From Apricaphanius iberus (taxonomy: Eukaryota; Chordata; Actinopteri; Cyprinodontiformes; Aphaniidae): a stretch of DNA of 64,000 nucleotides. Position numbers and translations under genes: made by a program. Shown here in pieces: positions 12,438-23,640 of this stretch (the stretch's first letter is position 1; every line of letters begins with the position of its first letter). The notes under the pieces were generated by a model. That model worked only from the letters and a program-made list of their open reading frames with translations. It searched no databases and was not told the origin of the DNA. The stretch lies in NCBI GenBank assembly GCA_028564705.1, contig JAPXFQ010002640.1, positions 1,054,001-1,118,000 of the forward strand, read 5' to 3'.

Positions 12438-14049
12438 CATTAGTTGTCCCGAACTTAAAGGTGAAAAAAGTAATAAAAAGAAGGGTAACTTTTGTAACCT
12501 GTCCAAACTGTTAAAAACTGCACAAGATGTGAATACTTTTGCAATGAACTGTATATAGTTTCATTATTCCTACAAACTTGTACTGTTTGTCAAATTCTTG
12601 CAATGCGAAGTGACAAAGCTACTTAGCTCCTGTGTGCTGTTAGACTAATCTGAATTTATACTGCGTTCGCTTTCTTCTTTCTCTCAGGTTTGTCATTTCA
12701 TATTTTCTAGAATTGGCTCTGAAAAGCAGTAGATATTACATTTTCCAACTTTATCTCACAGACAGGCCTTGTTTGGAGTCAGAATAGCTATAAATAATAG
12801 ATAACATGTAAATGAGCATGTAAATGAGTGAATGTATGTTTCTAAAAGCAGCAGAAGTTAACCACATTCCCATGGCTGAGCCAATTCTTGCTTTTCATCT
12901 TTTTCTAACAGCGTTAAGAATAAACCAGGAATGCAGCATCTTTGAATTGCGGAGCTTTTCCTGTTTACCCTTACCGAGCTTCATAAAGCTTTATGATTTA
13001 TGATTCACATTCCGGGGTCACATGCAATAATATCATTACAGACCGTGGAGCATCTTGCATTTCTTATTCCGAGAAATGACATGGACAGGTTGTTCAACAT
13101 AAAAAATCTGTCTGCTCCCTGCGCAGCCCATCTGTTATATTCAGATGTGTCCATGAGAGGAAAAAAAAAAGAGACCAAGCTAGGGGGAAAAAAGGCTTCC
13201 TTCAGAAGCCTGAGATGGATTTCACTCTGTCAGTGATTTATCAGATTAATCCCCAACAGTGTAACCAGGAGGAGGCACGCTACATACTCTAAGAATAAAC
13301 TATTCTTTACCTTCATCTATTGTGACAGAGCTGGAGAGTAATTTCTGTCTTTTTGGCGGGATGCCGCGTGGTGAGGAGATTTGAAAAGTCTACACACTTC
13401 TGTAAAAAGACCAGGTGTTTAGGTTGTAAAACATAAGTTCAAGCTAAGAAATCTTTCGACAATTTACACAACCAAATAATTTGACTTTGTTCCTCTTTGC
13501 CCTAAATGAAGACATGTAAAATGTAAATATCAGAAACAGTCAAGATGTTTGATATTGACTTTTTAACCTGTTTTTTAAATAGTTTTTTATCTCCAGCTGT
13601 CAACGGACGAGAGGCGGGGTACACCCTGGGCAAGTCGCCAGTCCATCGCTGACCACATTTTCCAACACAGTCTAAATCGTAATTTCCGAAACCGACATAA
13701 ACTAATAACGACAGACGTCTAACTAAACATTTGAGGTGGCCTAAAAATTATGAAGCTACAGCATACCATTGAGTTTTTCTAAACAAACAAAGTTAAAAAA
13801 CAATATTTCAAAAATGAATCCTTGGATTTTGTCATAATTTGACATTTTGAGAGAGAGGAGAAGTTGCTCAATAGTTTGATGTATAATATGTGCATGGTGT
13901 AAATGCTGTGTCATTTAATAGTAAAAACGAATGCGGAAAAGTTTCAATATTACAGTTTAATGTTAATGTTGGCTATCAATATTAGTATGCTGATAATATC
14001 AGAGGGTCCTATTTGAAAGGAAAATAAAAAAAGTAAGTTTGTCTCTTTC
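12438..14049. other. Intergenic, no gene seen
   Basis: Contains a Tc1-type terminal scrap (GATGTGAATACTTTTGCAAT, 12527-12546) and the LINE-tail copy at 13616. No coding evidence. Confidence 0.5.
13595..13665 (+). repeat. Non-LTR retrotransposon tail fragment
   Basis: GGGTACACCCTGGGCAAGTC then GCCAGTCCATCGCTGACCACA (13616-13660) is a copy of the LINE/SINE tail also seen at 5531 and 20.4/21.7 kb. No coding part is attached. Confidence 0.5.
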
Positions 14050-14720
14050 TTGTATATATATGTAAAGTGTTTTTACAAAGACGATTGCTTCAAACCATGC
14101 CAATGCTCTCTGTATTCAGCTTCTTCTCCATCTCTAATACACCAACAACTGCAGAGTCGTCAGAGTATTTCTGCAGATGACAGGTCTCTGACTTATACTG
14201 GAAGTCTGAGGTGTACAGAGGGAAAAGAAATGGTGAGAGTACAGTTCCCTGTGGTGCTCCTGTGCTGCTGAACACCTGGTTTCACAAACAATCTTTCAGT
14301 TTCACAAACAGTGGTGTGTTTGTCAGGTAGTCATTTATCCAGGTAATTGTTGAAGGCTCAAACTTTGTCTTCAGGAGTTTTGTCTTCAGGCTGAAATGTG
14401 TTAAATGCACTGGAGAAATAAAATTTTAAAAAGATTATCACAGTGTTGCCTGCTTTGTCTAGATGACTGAGGGTTGGTTGAATCAGGTGGATGATGGTGT
14501 GTTCAACTCCATCTCTATGGAGATAAGGAAACTGCAGAGGATTTTAATATGTTCTAGTTTGCTTCCTCATGTGGGCCAACAGGAGTCTCATCAGAACCTT
14601 CATAATGTGTGATGTCAGGGCAACAGGGCTATAGTCACTGATGACTGACGGGAGACTTTTCATTAGAACTATAACAAGCTTGAATGTCATCCAAAACACT
14701 GCAACGCCAACTTCAAAGCA
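14050..14720 (-). mobile_element. Non-LTR retrotransposon reverse-transcriptase fragment
   Basis: The minus strand at 14275-14090 encodes FSSTGAPQGTVLSPFLFPLY, the RT motif around GxPQGxxLSPxLF, followed by HLQKYSDDSAVVGVL, a degenerate catalytic F/YxDD box (YSDD). Upstream on the minus strand (to about 14720) the similarity continues with frameshifts. It is a dead LINE fragment. Simple ATTC repeats follow at 14758-14780. Confidence 0.75.
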
Positions 14721-15059
14721 CTACAAACTACAAAGTTTACTGACCGCCTAGAGAAGCGCAATTCATTCATTCATTCATTCAAAAGTTTTCTTCTGCTTAA
14801 AATGTATTTTTTGTAGTCATGCAATTTATTTTCAAAATCTTTTTTTCTTTTCAGTCTTTAAAAATACAGTATTCCATAAATGTAATTTTTAAAAATATGA
14901 AATCAGATATTACTCTTTACTCAAATAGCATTTGATTACTGAATAATTTTTACAGCTACTTGAGTAATTTCTTTGGACGACTACGTTTTACATGAGTAAA
15001 GTAGTGCTACTCTTACTCAAGTACGGCTTTTGAGTACTCTATCCACCTCTGTAAAATGA

Positions 15060-15470
15060 CTTATTGGCCAATGAAACCCAGGCTGGACCTTTGTGATAGT
15101 ACCAGAAAGGTGGTGAATGCAATGAATGAAAAGGACCCAAAGCATACATCCAGACCTCAGACCTGAATCTAATTTGCATTGATTTGAAGAATAATCTGCA
15201 AAGAAGACACCCTCACAATCTGAATGCTTTCAAATGTTTTTGCAAAGAAACAAAATATGGCTTATGCTGCTAGTAGGCTCCAGTGACTGAGTGCCATAAG
15301 AAAATCAAAAAGTGACACTGCAAAGTTTTGGTGATTTGGGTGCACACATTCCCTCCCACCACCACCCCACCCCCCCCCCACACACACACACTAACTTCGG
15401 GGTTTTAGGTAAAGTGAAGAACATATTTGGAAATCATTAAAGACCTGTAGATTTTGACTTGGGTGTGTAA
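15060..15470 (+). mobile_element. Decayed Tc1-like element fragment
   Basis: Phrases typical of a Tc1 transposase appear with many mutations: GACCCAAAGCATACATCC (15136-15153, the DPKHTS block), then CAGACCTGAATCTAATT (the SPDLNP block), and a terminal phrase near 15450-15475. It ends just upstream of the tnc promoter. Confidence 0.5.
15361..15392. repeat. C-rich / (CA)n simple repeat
   Basis: A run of C residues passes into a short (CA)n tract at 15366-15391. Other simple tracts in the window: (GGGT)n near 734-758, (ATTC)n at 14758-14780, CT-rich 48811-48868. Confidence 0.7.
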
Positions 15471-15699
15471 ACTTCTTAGACCCTCTGTTTGTCCCCAGTG
15501 AAGACAGGAGTTTTAAAGTCAACATTAGGCTTCTCTGTCTTGCTTTAATCATGCAGGAGAGAATCAGAGATCATTACAATGAAGTAAAATTGGCTGAAGG
15601 TAGATGTCTGCTTGCTGTCTGCAGTTTTCCTGGACTTTCCTCTCATTGCTAGCCTTTCCCCCCTCTAATTTTCCTAGAGAACCACAATGGCCGTTCTTT

Positions 15700-15857
15700 T
15701 CTGTCATGACTCCTGGTAACAGTGGCATCTCATTTAAAGGCAGCAGCCCAGCTCCGCATCCATTAGCTGCAGCAGAGGGAGGGCGGATGGGGCTGTGAGA
15801 AGCGGGGAGGGAGGGAGAATGAAGGCTATTTAAAGGCTGGAGTTTAAAAACCATTGA
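15700..15857 (+). promoter_or_regulatory. tnc: Probable tnc promoter with TATA-like box
   Basis: A TATA-like element CTATTTAAAGG sits at 15826-15836. It is preceded by a purine/GC-rich stretch (15776-15820, GGGCGGATGGGG and GGGGAGGGAGGGAG) and by GCATCCATTAG at 15755-15765, an ATTA-type homeodomain-like core. It lies about 335 bp upstream of a strong splice donor at 16171, and the next tnc exon starts at 26688. Vertebrate tenascin-C genes use a TATA promoter and a non-coding first exon, so the position fits. The transcription start (about 15855-15860) is inferred from TATA spacing only. Confidence 0.6.
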
Positions 15858-16170
15858 GTGTCTGACCTAAACGCTCCTCAAGCTTTAAAATACATTTCCT
15901 CCCACACCAACTCTCTCTCTTTCTCACTGCATTTTTTTTTTTTTTTTTTGGACTCACTCTCTGTTAGAAACGGAGCCCCAGCCTGAGCTGTAAACGTTGA
16001 GGGAAGATAAGGAGCCTGGCTGAAGGAGGATTGACGGAGCTGTCTGCCACCTTGCTCAGAGCAGTGACGGAAGACAGAGTGAAGCATCATTTTCTGAGCT
16101 GAGCTGAATTTGGGAGGAATTGGAGGAGCTCCACGTGTTGAATGCAGAAGATTTGAGCATACCAACACAG
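15858..16170 (+). other. tnc: Probable non-coding exon 1 (5' UTR) of tnc
   Basis: The segment runs from the expected start about 30 bp after the TATA-like box to a good donor (CACAG|gtaagaa, 16171). It contains a poly-T run at about 15933-15949. No open reading frame here resembles a protein. The left end is approximate. Without a transcript, exon status is inferred from promoter-like sequence, the donor site and the known gene structure of vertebrate TNC. Confidence 0.5.
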
Positions 16171-17129
16171 GTAAGAAAAGAGATTCATGCATAAAAGAAA
16201 GCTTTCTATTGCTTTTATGCTGCAGATGTGCAGAAGTGGTTACTCTTTAAGGGGAACAACCAACGGGGAAGCTTTCAGATCCATCATGTAGATGTGTTTC
16301 AGTATTTTATTCTTATATGTATATCTGCACAAGTTGCCAAGTTTGACTTCAGCGCTTTAAAAGATGGAATAAAAATTGTCCATGAAATCCACACGCATCT
16401 GTCTGTGTGCTGAGGTTATGTAGCTTTGTGATTCACTACATTACCTTAGGCTGAGCAATTTGGGATTTATGGAGCAGTTATTTTTCCACAATGAAGCAGA
16501 AATTAAGTGAAAAATGGGCACGGGGATTCGGCAGCAATCACAGGGAAAAATACTTTGCCCATTCAGTCCATTAGTTGTGGTTAATTGAAGTCCAGATCTG
16601 GCTGCAGGGGTTTGAAGTCGAGATTCTTTCCGTTTGTGTGGAAAGTTTGAGTCACAGGTCCCACTTCACGCTCAGCTGATGAGGATTGCAATCATTCCCT
16701 TCCTTTTTCCCACATTTCTTTAAGCCCCGTCTGTGGCATGCATTTTGTCAATCGCTTAGGAGTTTTTTGCAGCCTCCCTGCTGCCGATCCTTCAAATGTG
16801 CTCCCAGCGAGAACAAACCCCCCCCCAAGATGGACAGCTGGGTTTCAGCTCCTAAACAGATTCCTGCTGCATGACCCAGACACAAAAGGCCAAGGGTTGA
16901 TGTAACTCAGCTTCAAACACTTCATTATTTCCTGTTAAATGTGTTGTATTGTTGTACGCTTCTGGATAGAATATAGGAGCAGACTTTTAGCCTAAAAAGG
17001 TGAAAATTGTTGCAAGCATCATATAGTTATCAGTGCATCTGTCCTTCAAAAATACCGTTACCCTTATAAACAATATTTCAGTTGGTAGATTAACATTACA
17101 TTAACATTTAATTCAAGAACAGTATTTTG

Positions 17130-17285
17130 TGTGGGGGTCCTGTGCAAAGTTGTGCATAACTTTGAACTGGAATACAAGATATACATGGTTTTCTATACTT
17201 TTTACAGATAAAAATCTGAAATATCTGAAATTCTGGTCAATTTACCACCCTTTACTCTGACTCCCCAAATAAAATTTAGGGTAAA
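17130..17285 (+). mobile_element. Tc1-type terminal fragment
   Basis: ACATGGTTTTCTATACTTTTTACAGATAAAAATCTGAAATA-type sequence at 17190-17230 is characteristic of the end region of a common fish Tc1-like family. Further pieces of Tc1 transposase sequence lie at 17930-18110 and 18590-18775, so these may belong to one broken copy. Confidence 0.4.
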
Positions 17286-17860
17286 ATGAGTTCATCTCAA
17301 CTGCTCTGTGAAGGCCCCAGAGGTTTGTCAGAGAACATTAATGAATTTATATTCAGTTTCAATTCTACTATAGGCTTAGACTGTCGGAGGACAGACTGAC
17401 CACTTTTTTAACTCTGCTACTTTTCTCTTCTACTACTCTCAAGTTTTCTCACCATAGAAGAGTTACCTATAATCAACTTTTTACATTCACTAATATAGAA
17501 AGTTCTTTGTGTTTTCTTTGTGTCTCTTCTCTGTATTCTTAACGTGGCAGATGACCACTCATACTGAGTCAGGTTGTGCGAAAGGTTTCTTCCTGTTAAA
17601 GGGGAGTTTTTCCTCTCGACTGCTGCTAAATTCTTGCTCAGTACGAGGGATTGCTGTGGTTGGAGTTTTTTATGAATGGTGCCCAATGTCAAATCATGAC
17701 TCCATGCAATCTTCTGGAATTCCTTAAATAGAACACTTTTAAACTTATTGGAATGTATGTGTAACTGAACTGAAATTACTTTTCTTGTGAAGTGCCTTGA
17801 TTACATCTGCTGTTTATTAATGCTATATAAATAAACTGAATCGAACTAAAAGTCTGCGAT
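17285..17860 (+). repeat. Retrotransposon/SINE-type 3' end
   Basis: The segment contains CTTCCTGTTAAAGGGGAGTT (17590-17609), AAGTGCCTTGATTACATC, and the ending GCTATATAAATAAACTGAATCG (17822-17843), the hallmark 3' end of an abundant teleost repeat. The same family occurs in the opposite orientation at 51180-51980 (AACTCCCCCTTAACAGGAAG). Confidence 0.6.
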
Positions 17861-17929
17861 GGACTGGCTAGTCAGATTAGTTTTTGTGCCAGTTCACAAC
17901 AGATGTCATCTCAGGGGGAAAGTTTCATG

Positions 17930-18780
17930 AAGACCAGGGACACAGCAGCTCTGGTCTGATGATACAACATTCAACTTTTCTTATCCCACAGACAAATTCC
18001 TATTACTGACTGAAGAACCAATTACTATGAAAACTCCATCCACACAGTAAAACATAATGGTGGACCCATTGTGGTCTGGGAAGCTGTTAGGACCTACTTT
18101 TTACAATGTCAAGGAACAATGAGGAGAGACAGACTGAGCAATTAACTGAAATGCTCAGTGAATGGCAGAAGCAAAGGATTTATCTGGCTAGTATAGGCTG
18201 GGTTGGTAATTGGCGACAGGCGAAGATTAAGGTGAATAACATGAACAGAAGACACTGCTGGTGGGTTGGGACATAGGCTGAGGTGACTGAGGGAGGAATG
18301 TGTACAGGATGAAGATAATTGAGCACATGGGAAACAGTACTATATCAAAGCACAGGAAAACCATAACATTGAACATAATCAAACACTAAGAAAATCTAAA
18401 CAAAACAAAGAAACCTTGCACGTTACATTAAATGCGTCAAACAAAACAAAGTCCCACACAGCACGATAAATACAGGGCAATCCTGGATGAAAACCTGTTT
18501 GAGGCTGAAAAAGACCTGGGAGTGGGGCGGAGGTTCACCTTACCATAGCAAAACAAAACAGCCATAAACATACAGTTAGAGCCATAGTTGAATGGTTTAA
18601 ATCAAAGCCAATTCATTTGCTTGAGATCTCCAGACAAAACCCAGACCTAAATCCTTTCGAGAGGATGTGCTGAATTTAAAATTGTCTTTATATAGACGTT
18701 CCCCATCCAATCTGAATGAGCTTAAGGTAGTTTGCAACGGCGAGCTGGCAATTTTTTTACTCAGGACATAAATGTACCGT
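17930..18780 (+). mobile_element. Tc1-like transposase relic, interrupted
   Basis: 17954-18110 holds the CTCTGGTCTGATGATAC block (first catalytic Asp) and AAAACATAATGGTGGACCC (KHGG block). 18590-18775 holds CAGACCTAAATCCTTTCGAG (SPDLNPxE block) and the following region. About 470 bp of unrelated sequence (18115-18580) splits the two. No intact frame. Confidence 0.6.
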
Positions 18781-20384
18781 AAAAAACAGCAAAAAGTGAT
18801 AAGACGGGTAAAGAGAAACAGCTTTCACACCTTTTAGATTTGTAAGAAAATTGAGCAGCTGCTCTGTGGTGATTGATCACAAAAAATCTGAATAACGTTC
18901 TCGGTTGTAATGTCACAAAACGTGCAAGCGCAAAAGTCACGAATTGCTTTGCAAAGTAGTAAGATTTAAAAGGCTTTAACAACAAATGTTGCAGACCACT
19001 TAAAATAAAAGAAAAAACAACTACCAGTGTACCTCATGCTTTGCACCTCCTCCTGAGGATTTCTGGCATCCACTCATGGTTGAAACTTCTCGGTTAATCA
19101 GCTCCTGTATTATTTTATCTTTATATCAGCTACGGGGACTGCTCCTTTTAAGTACTGTGAGATTATTTCCAGCTGTGCCAGATGTCAAAAAGATGTGGAT
19201 TTCAGGACGCATGGCAACAAAAACTAAATGCACAAACAGCACACAGAAAGACCAACTGGAGCACTTGTTTTATGCTGACCACTGGATCCCAGACACTCAA
19301 TGTTTCCAATGAGTGTGTTCAGACATGATGTGCTGCAGGGTGTGTGTCAGTGCTTCGTCACCAAAGAGCAGCTCAACAGATCTGACCGCACAGATGTGAC
19401 CAAATCACTCGTGCAGTCATTCTTTGAGTTTAACTGTTTTTTCCCTATCTGGATACATGACAAGCACCATCATGGAGTTTTTCTATATCTTTTCCTTGAC
19501 TTCGCAAAACAGATGTCGCAAGTCAACGGCCAAGATTCCCAGTTTCTTTTCTTTCTTTTTTTTTTCACATGGAAAAGTTTCCTTCTCGCTGCCAACTTTG
19601 GGAAAAAGGCACCAAAGTTACGCTGAATGGATTATAGCTTACTGGGCAGGTTATATTAGGAGTTTCAGTTTTCCCCCTAAATTGTCTTCCCATGTCTGTG
19701 AGTCACATGACATGTCCTTGGTTCACCTCAGTCCAGCTCTGAATGACGTATTCTTGACTTTTTACTGAAAAAAAAAACCTGCTGTTTGCATACACTGTGC
19801 AGAAGCATCACATAAACACAGTGTCTGCATGTCTCCGTAAAGTGGCAGTTGCTTTATAAAACAAACAAGAAATTCTCTTAAATTTGAATTACAACATCAA
19901 TTATGTTTTTCCTCTCTTCTTTTACCAATGGATTACAGTGATAGCTGGGAGATGTTTTAAAGCAAAGAAGAATTATTTGAAAAAGGGGAATATGGTGCCA
20001 CTTCAGAAGTTTACTGAGCTGCACCAGGCAGCTAAAAAAGGTTATGATTATGCACTGCCAGGCAGCTCTAGTATTGCTAAAGCTGTGCTTCTGCTCACAT
20101 CTTACAAAGTAGTATTTCTACATATGACGCTGTGGTGAGGGTAGGATGGTTTGTATGCTATATAAGCGGAAGAGATTTCACTAAGGAGCTGAAACTACAG
20201 TCATGGGAGAAAGAGGCTTCCTATAACTGCGCACACTCTGACATGGGAAAAACGAAATAAGTGGTAAATGGAGCGCACTTAGATACTCAAATCACTTTTA
20301 CTGTTTGGTGAATCTAATTAGTATTTCAAATATCTGCTAGGTAAGAGTGTGTGCATGCATGTATGGTTGTAAGTCTCTGGTTTG
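18781..20384. other. tnc intron 1 sequence, nothing recognised
   Basis: Short unrelated reading frames overlap here (for example 19076-19312, 19300-19626, 19424-19768, 19884-20138), but none has family similarity, codon bias or conserved motifs that I can see. Confidence 0.5.
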
Positions 20385-20417
20385 CCCATTTGATGGACTG
20401 GGAACCTGTCTGGGGTG

Positions 20418-21687
20418 TAGGGATGGGTACCTTTCATATTTGAAGCAATACGGTACCAATTCCTGATACCCAGGAATCGATACTGGTACTAAATGGTACA
20501 AATTTTAGATATTTTGGAGTGTTTGATGATTAATTTAATCTCTCTTTTAATAAAATATATTTCTTTTTCAAAATACAACAATATGTAACAAATATGATAA
20601 TATATAGTTTAATCATCACATTGTTGTACAAAAATTCTTCAATATAAAATCCTTTTACCAAAACTGCTTAGTGTGTTATATATGATGCAAAAGACCCATA
20701 AATACCCATCTCCATGTACGCCTATTCCTCTTCTTTGCCCTTTGGAATAACTATGATAAGGCGACCATGTATTAGAAACAAACTTTGATACCATGCAACT
20801 GTGTCTATTTTAACCTGTTGTTGTTTCACAAATTAAAACCCAGCTCCATGTACTCCTATTCCTCTCCTTTAGCATGAATCGTGTGACGGGGGTCCTTGTA
20901 TTATAAACTGCAAATGAAACGAATTCATCCTGAAATTAGACGTGTTCTCGCTGCTGGCCTTTGTACTGGGGGTGCACAAGTTATAGCGGCCGTAATCTCC
21001 ATCACAATAGTGTACTTAGAGCATTTTCCCCTGGAGGAGCGGGATCGAATCCCATCGGATCTCTTTGATTCATGTTTTGTTTTGATTTTTCCTTTTACTC
21101 ATTTTTTGTATGCGTGTTAACAGTTCACACTGTGAAAGCTTATATCAGATAAATAGCTTTATTTTATTATTTATGTCAGACGCTGTAGTGGGCGGTGCTC
21201 CTTCGTTCCTCATTCAGAGATTTCATTCAGAGAAGTTACACCAGCTTTTGTGCTGCTGCGCCCCCTGGTGGATAGATTGACGGTTGTACAAATATAATAA
21301 ATGCCTGTAAGAGGGGCGTTTCCACTCGTCAGGTTTGGACTACGTGGGTGATTACGTATTCGCAGGCAGAGTCTTTCAGCTGGTAATAGTGCAAACATTC
21401 GACAGTCCTGCTGCACAGTGGGACCAGCACTTTGGGCATAAAAAGGGCGAAGTTTTTCATGACTTCATCTGTAGTACTTGCTCCTTTTACAGCTCGCTTG
21501 CAGCGACTAACGTCATTACGCTCTTACGCACGTGATGCTGGCTGGTATCTTGGCGAATCGCTATCTCACTAATGAAGGAAAGGTTCCGGAACAAGGCACC
21601 ATTTCACATCATGTGAATTGGTCCTCAGTAGGTACCACTGAATTTGGTCAGTGCCTCAAAAAGTATTGAATTCGGTACCCATCGCTA
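20418..21687. mobile_element. hAT-type element inserted into a retrotransposon tail
   Basis: The ends are TAGGGATGGGTACC (20418-20431) and, read inward from the right, TAGCGATGGGTACC (21687-21674). The flanking 8-mers are CTGGGGTG (20410-20417) and CTGGGGCA (21688-21695), a target duplication with two differences. The outer flanks (20385-20417 and 21688-21780) are the two halves of a LINE-type tail, GATGGACTGGGAACCTG... and ...GATAGGCACCAGCCACC. The 1.27-kb interior has no intact transposase. Confidence 0.7.
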
Positions 21688-21829
21688 CTGGGGCATTCCC
21701 TGCCTCTTGCTGAATGACCACTGAAGATAGGCACCAGCCACCTTGCGACCCTGCAAGGACAAGCGGGTATATGCACAATGAATGGAGGAAGGCTTAGTGA
21801 AAGTTACGAGAAATTAAGAATTCTTTAAG

Positions 21830-22510
21830 AGGTCAGAAGTTTACTTGCACTAATAATTCTACACGAACGCCCATCTGGGATGAAATTGCCTTGTAAGCTT
21901 GTAATTGCTTCTTTGACTGTGGGAACACCTGTGTGTTAAAACACACTGTCACCTTGTGTGAACCTCCACAATTCTGGTTAATCATTTCCTATCATTTTAA
22001 GATGCCTGGGGTTGTCACCTTCATCTTTTTGAGTAGTTAGATGTTTGCATACACAAAGAGTCTAGGTGCATGAACTAAAAGACCACTTAGAGAAGAAGAA
22101 GAAGCTAGTACTCAACAACAATAACAAGTTACAGAGACAGATTACAGCTTAGCAACATGTCCTGTGGTCATTATTATGCCATAATACTGAAGGACGAACT
22201 GGTGTACTTCACAAAGTAGATGGCATTACATTGAAATAACAAAATACTGAGACATAATCTCCAGACATCACCCTGGACATGCCAGTTTGCTCACTTTGGG
22301 GGGCTCTGATTATATTACTACATAATGTACAACATGGGTTAAAACATTAAAATCAATGTTTTGGAGTGGTCATTATGAAGCCCAGATCTTATTCAATAGA
22401 AAGATTGTGGGCAGAGATGGAAAGACGTCTGGCATCCAGGTGACCTGCAAAAAAGGTTATATCACGAGGAACGAGACAACATTTCAGTAAACTACTGTGA
22501 AAAGGTAATA
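21830..22510 (+). mobile_element. Decayed Tc1-like element
   Basis: It begins with GGTCAGAAGTTTACTTGCAC (21832-21851), a known type of fish Tc1 end. It contains ACTGGTGTACTTCACAAAGT (22198-22217), the post-KHGG region, and TTTTGGAGTGGTCATTATGAAGC (about 22359-22381, the EWPSQSPDLN block), followed by GTGGGCAGAGATG. It is heavily mutated and internally deleted. Confidence 0.65.
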
Positions 22511-22599
22511 GAAGGACTGTATCTGTATTTGATCATCTATTCTGCGTTGTTTGTGAAGTTTTTCTTTTCAGCACACAAACGCATAAATTAAAGTACAGA

Positions 22600-22720
22600 A
22601 TTATACTTTCAGGGGTACAATGTCTTGTCACTGGGGTGGTACCCTCAAGACTACCACTTTGTACCCTTAACTGTAGATACCTATTTGTACCCCTATAGTC
22701 TGTACCTTTTATCAGGGCTA
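22600..22720. repeat. GTACCC-rich dispersed repeat
   Basis: About 120 bp rich in GGGTACAA/GTACCC words (AGGGGTACAATG, GGTGGTACCCTC, TTTGTACCCTTAAC, TTTGTACCCCTATAG) fits a known type of teleost non-autonomous repeat. No gene. Confidence 0.45.
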
Positions 22721-23159
22721 TTGACAACCAATCATTACTAACTTCACATGATTGGCACATGAGCTGTCCATGTTGCAGCCAATAGTCGTCCACGAAGCAA
22801 CTTGATTTTCTGCTAGAAGAATAAGTACATCTTGGACTGACAACTTTGTTACTTTATCCAAATAGTTATGTTGACGTTCTTGTCAGAATATTTTTAAAAA
22901 CCAGCTTGCCATTTTTTGAAGCACAGAAAGATCATTGTAAAATAATTTGTCTGATTAAAAAATGTAAAAATAAAATAAATAAAAATGTGTTTACAATAAA
23001 ACTATGAAGTCTGTTTAAATAAATATAGATCAGCTAATGGATGTATTTTTTAGTAAAAAATATAATCACCAGAAATTGCCCCCCCATCCAAAAAGAATGT
23101 CCAAGAATTTACTCTTTAGTACTGATAAAACATGTATGTACCATTCAGACAATGATAAT

Positions 23160-23640
23160 AGTACAAGTAGTTACCCTGAGGTCCAATATTTTGTCCTTAC
23201 TGGATCCTCATTAGTTTCTGTATAGTGGTTAATCTTGCTGGGTTCTAATTAATAACATGTAGTAATCTTGTAAAATACCACAATGACAAAATCGCTGTAT
23301 ATATGACGTTTTAAATAACAACATTCATACATTTCGGAACACATATTTTCAAGATTAAATTTTTTTTCTTCTGCAACTTGATATTCAATAGAGGCCATGA
23401 TGAAGTGCTGAGCATTTCAGTATTATTAGAATATGGACATTTTAGCGACCTTGTTCTGGACATGCTGCACTTTTATTCAGTCTGACACTGCAATACGATG
23501 CGTGCATGCGGCAGAGAGCAACACATGTACCCCACATTTATTAATGACAAATGAAAAAAAATATGCACAACATTCTAGCCTAACAGTAATTAATTCAGTA
23601 ACAGCCATATAAATGATCATATCTTATATCATCTTATATG
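23160..23640. repeat. Copy related to the interior of the 7.7-9.7 kb TIR element
   Basis: 23445-23620 (GCGACCTTGTTCTGGAC, GCAGAGAGCAACACATGTAC, ACATTCTAGCCTAA) matches 8460-8620 and 9270-9420 in the same order. It shows that the element family is dispersed. TIRs were not found here. Confidence 0.55.

Noticed and set aside
19300..19768. Overlapping 108- and 114-codon + frames in intron 1
   Set aside because: Two overlapping frames of low-complexity F/S-rich sequence with no family match or splice context; chance reading frames.
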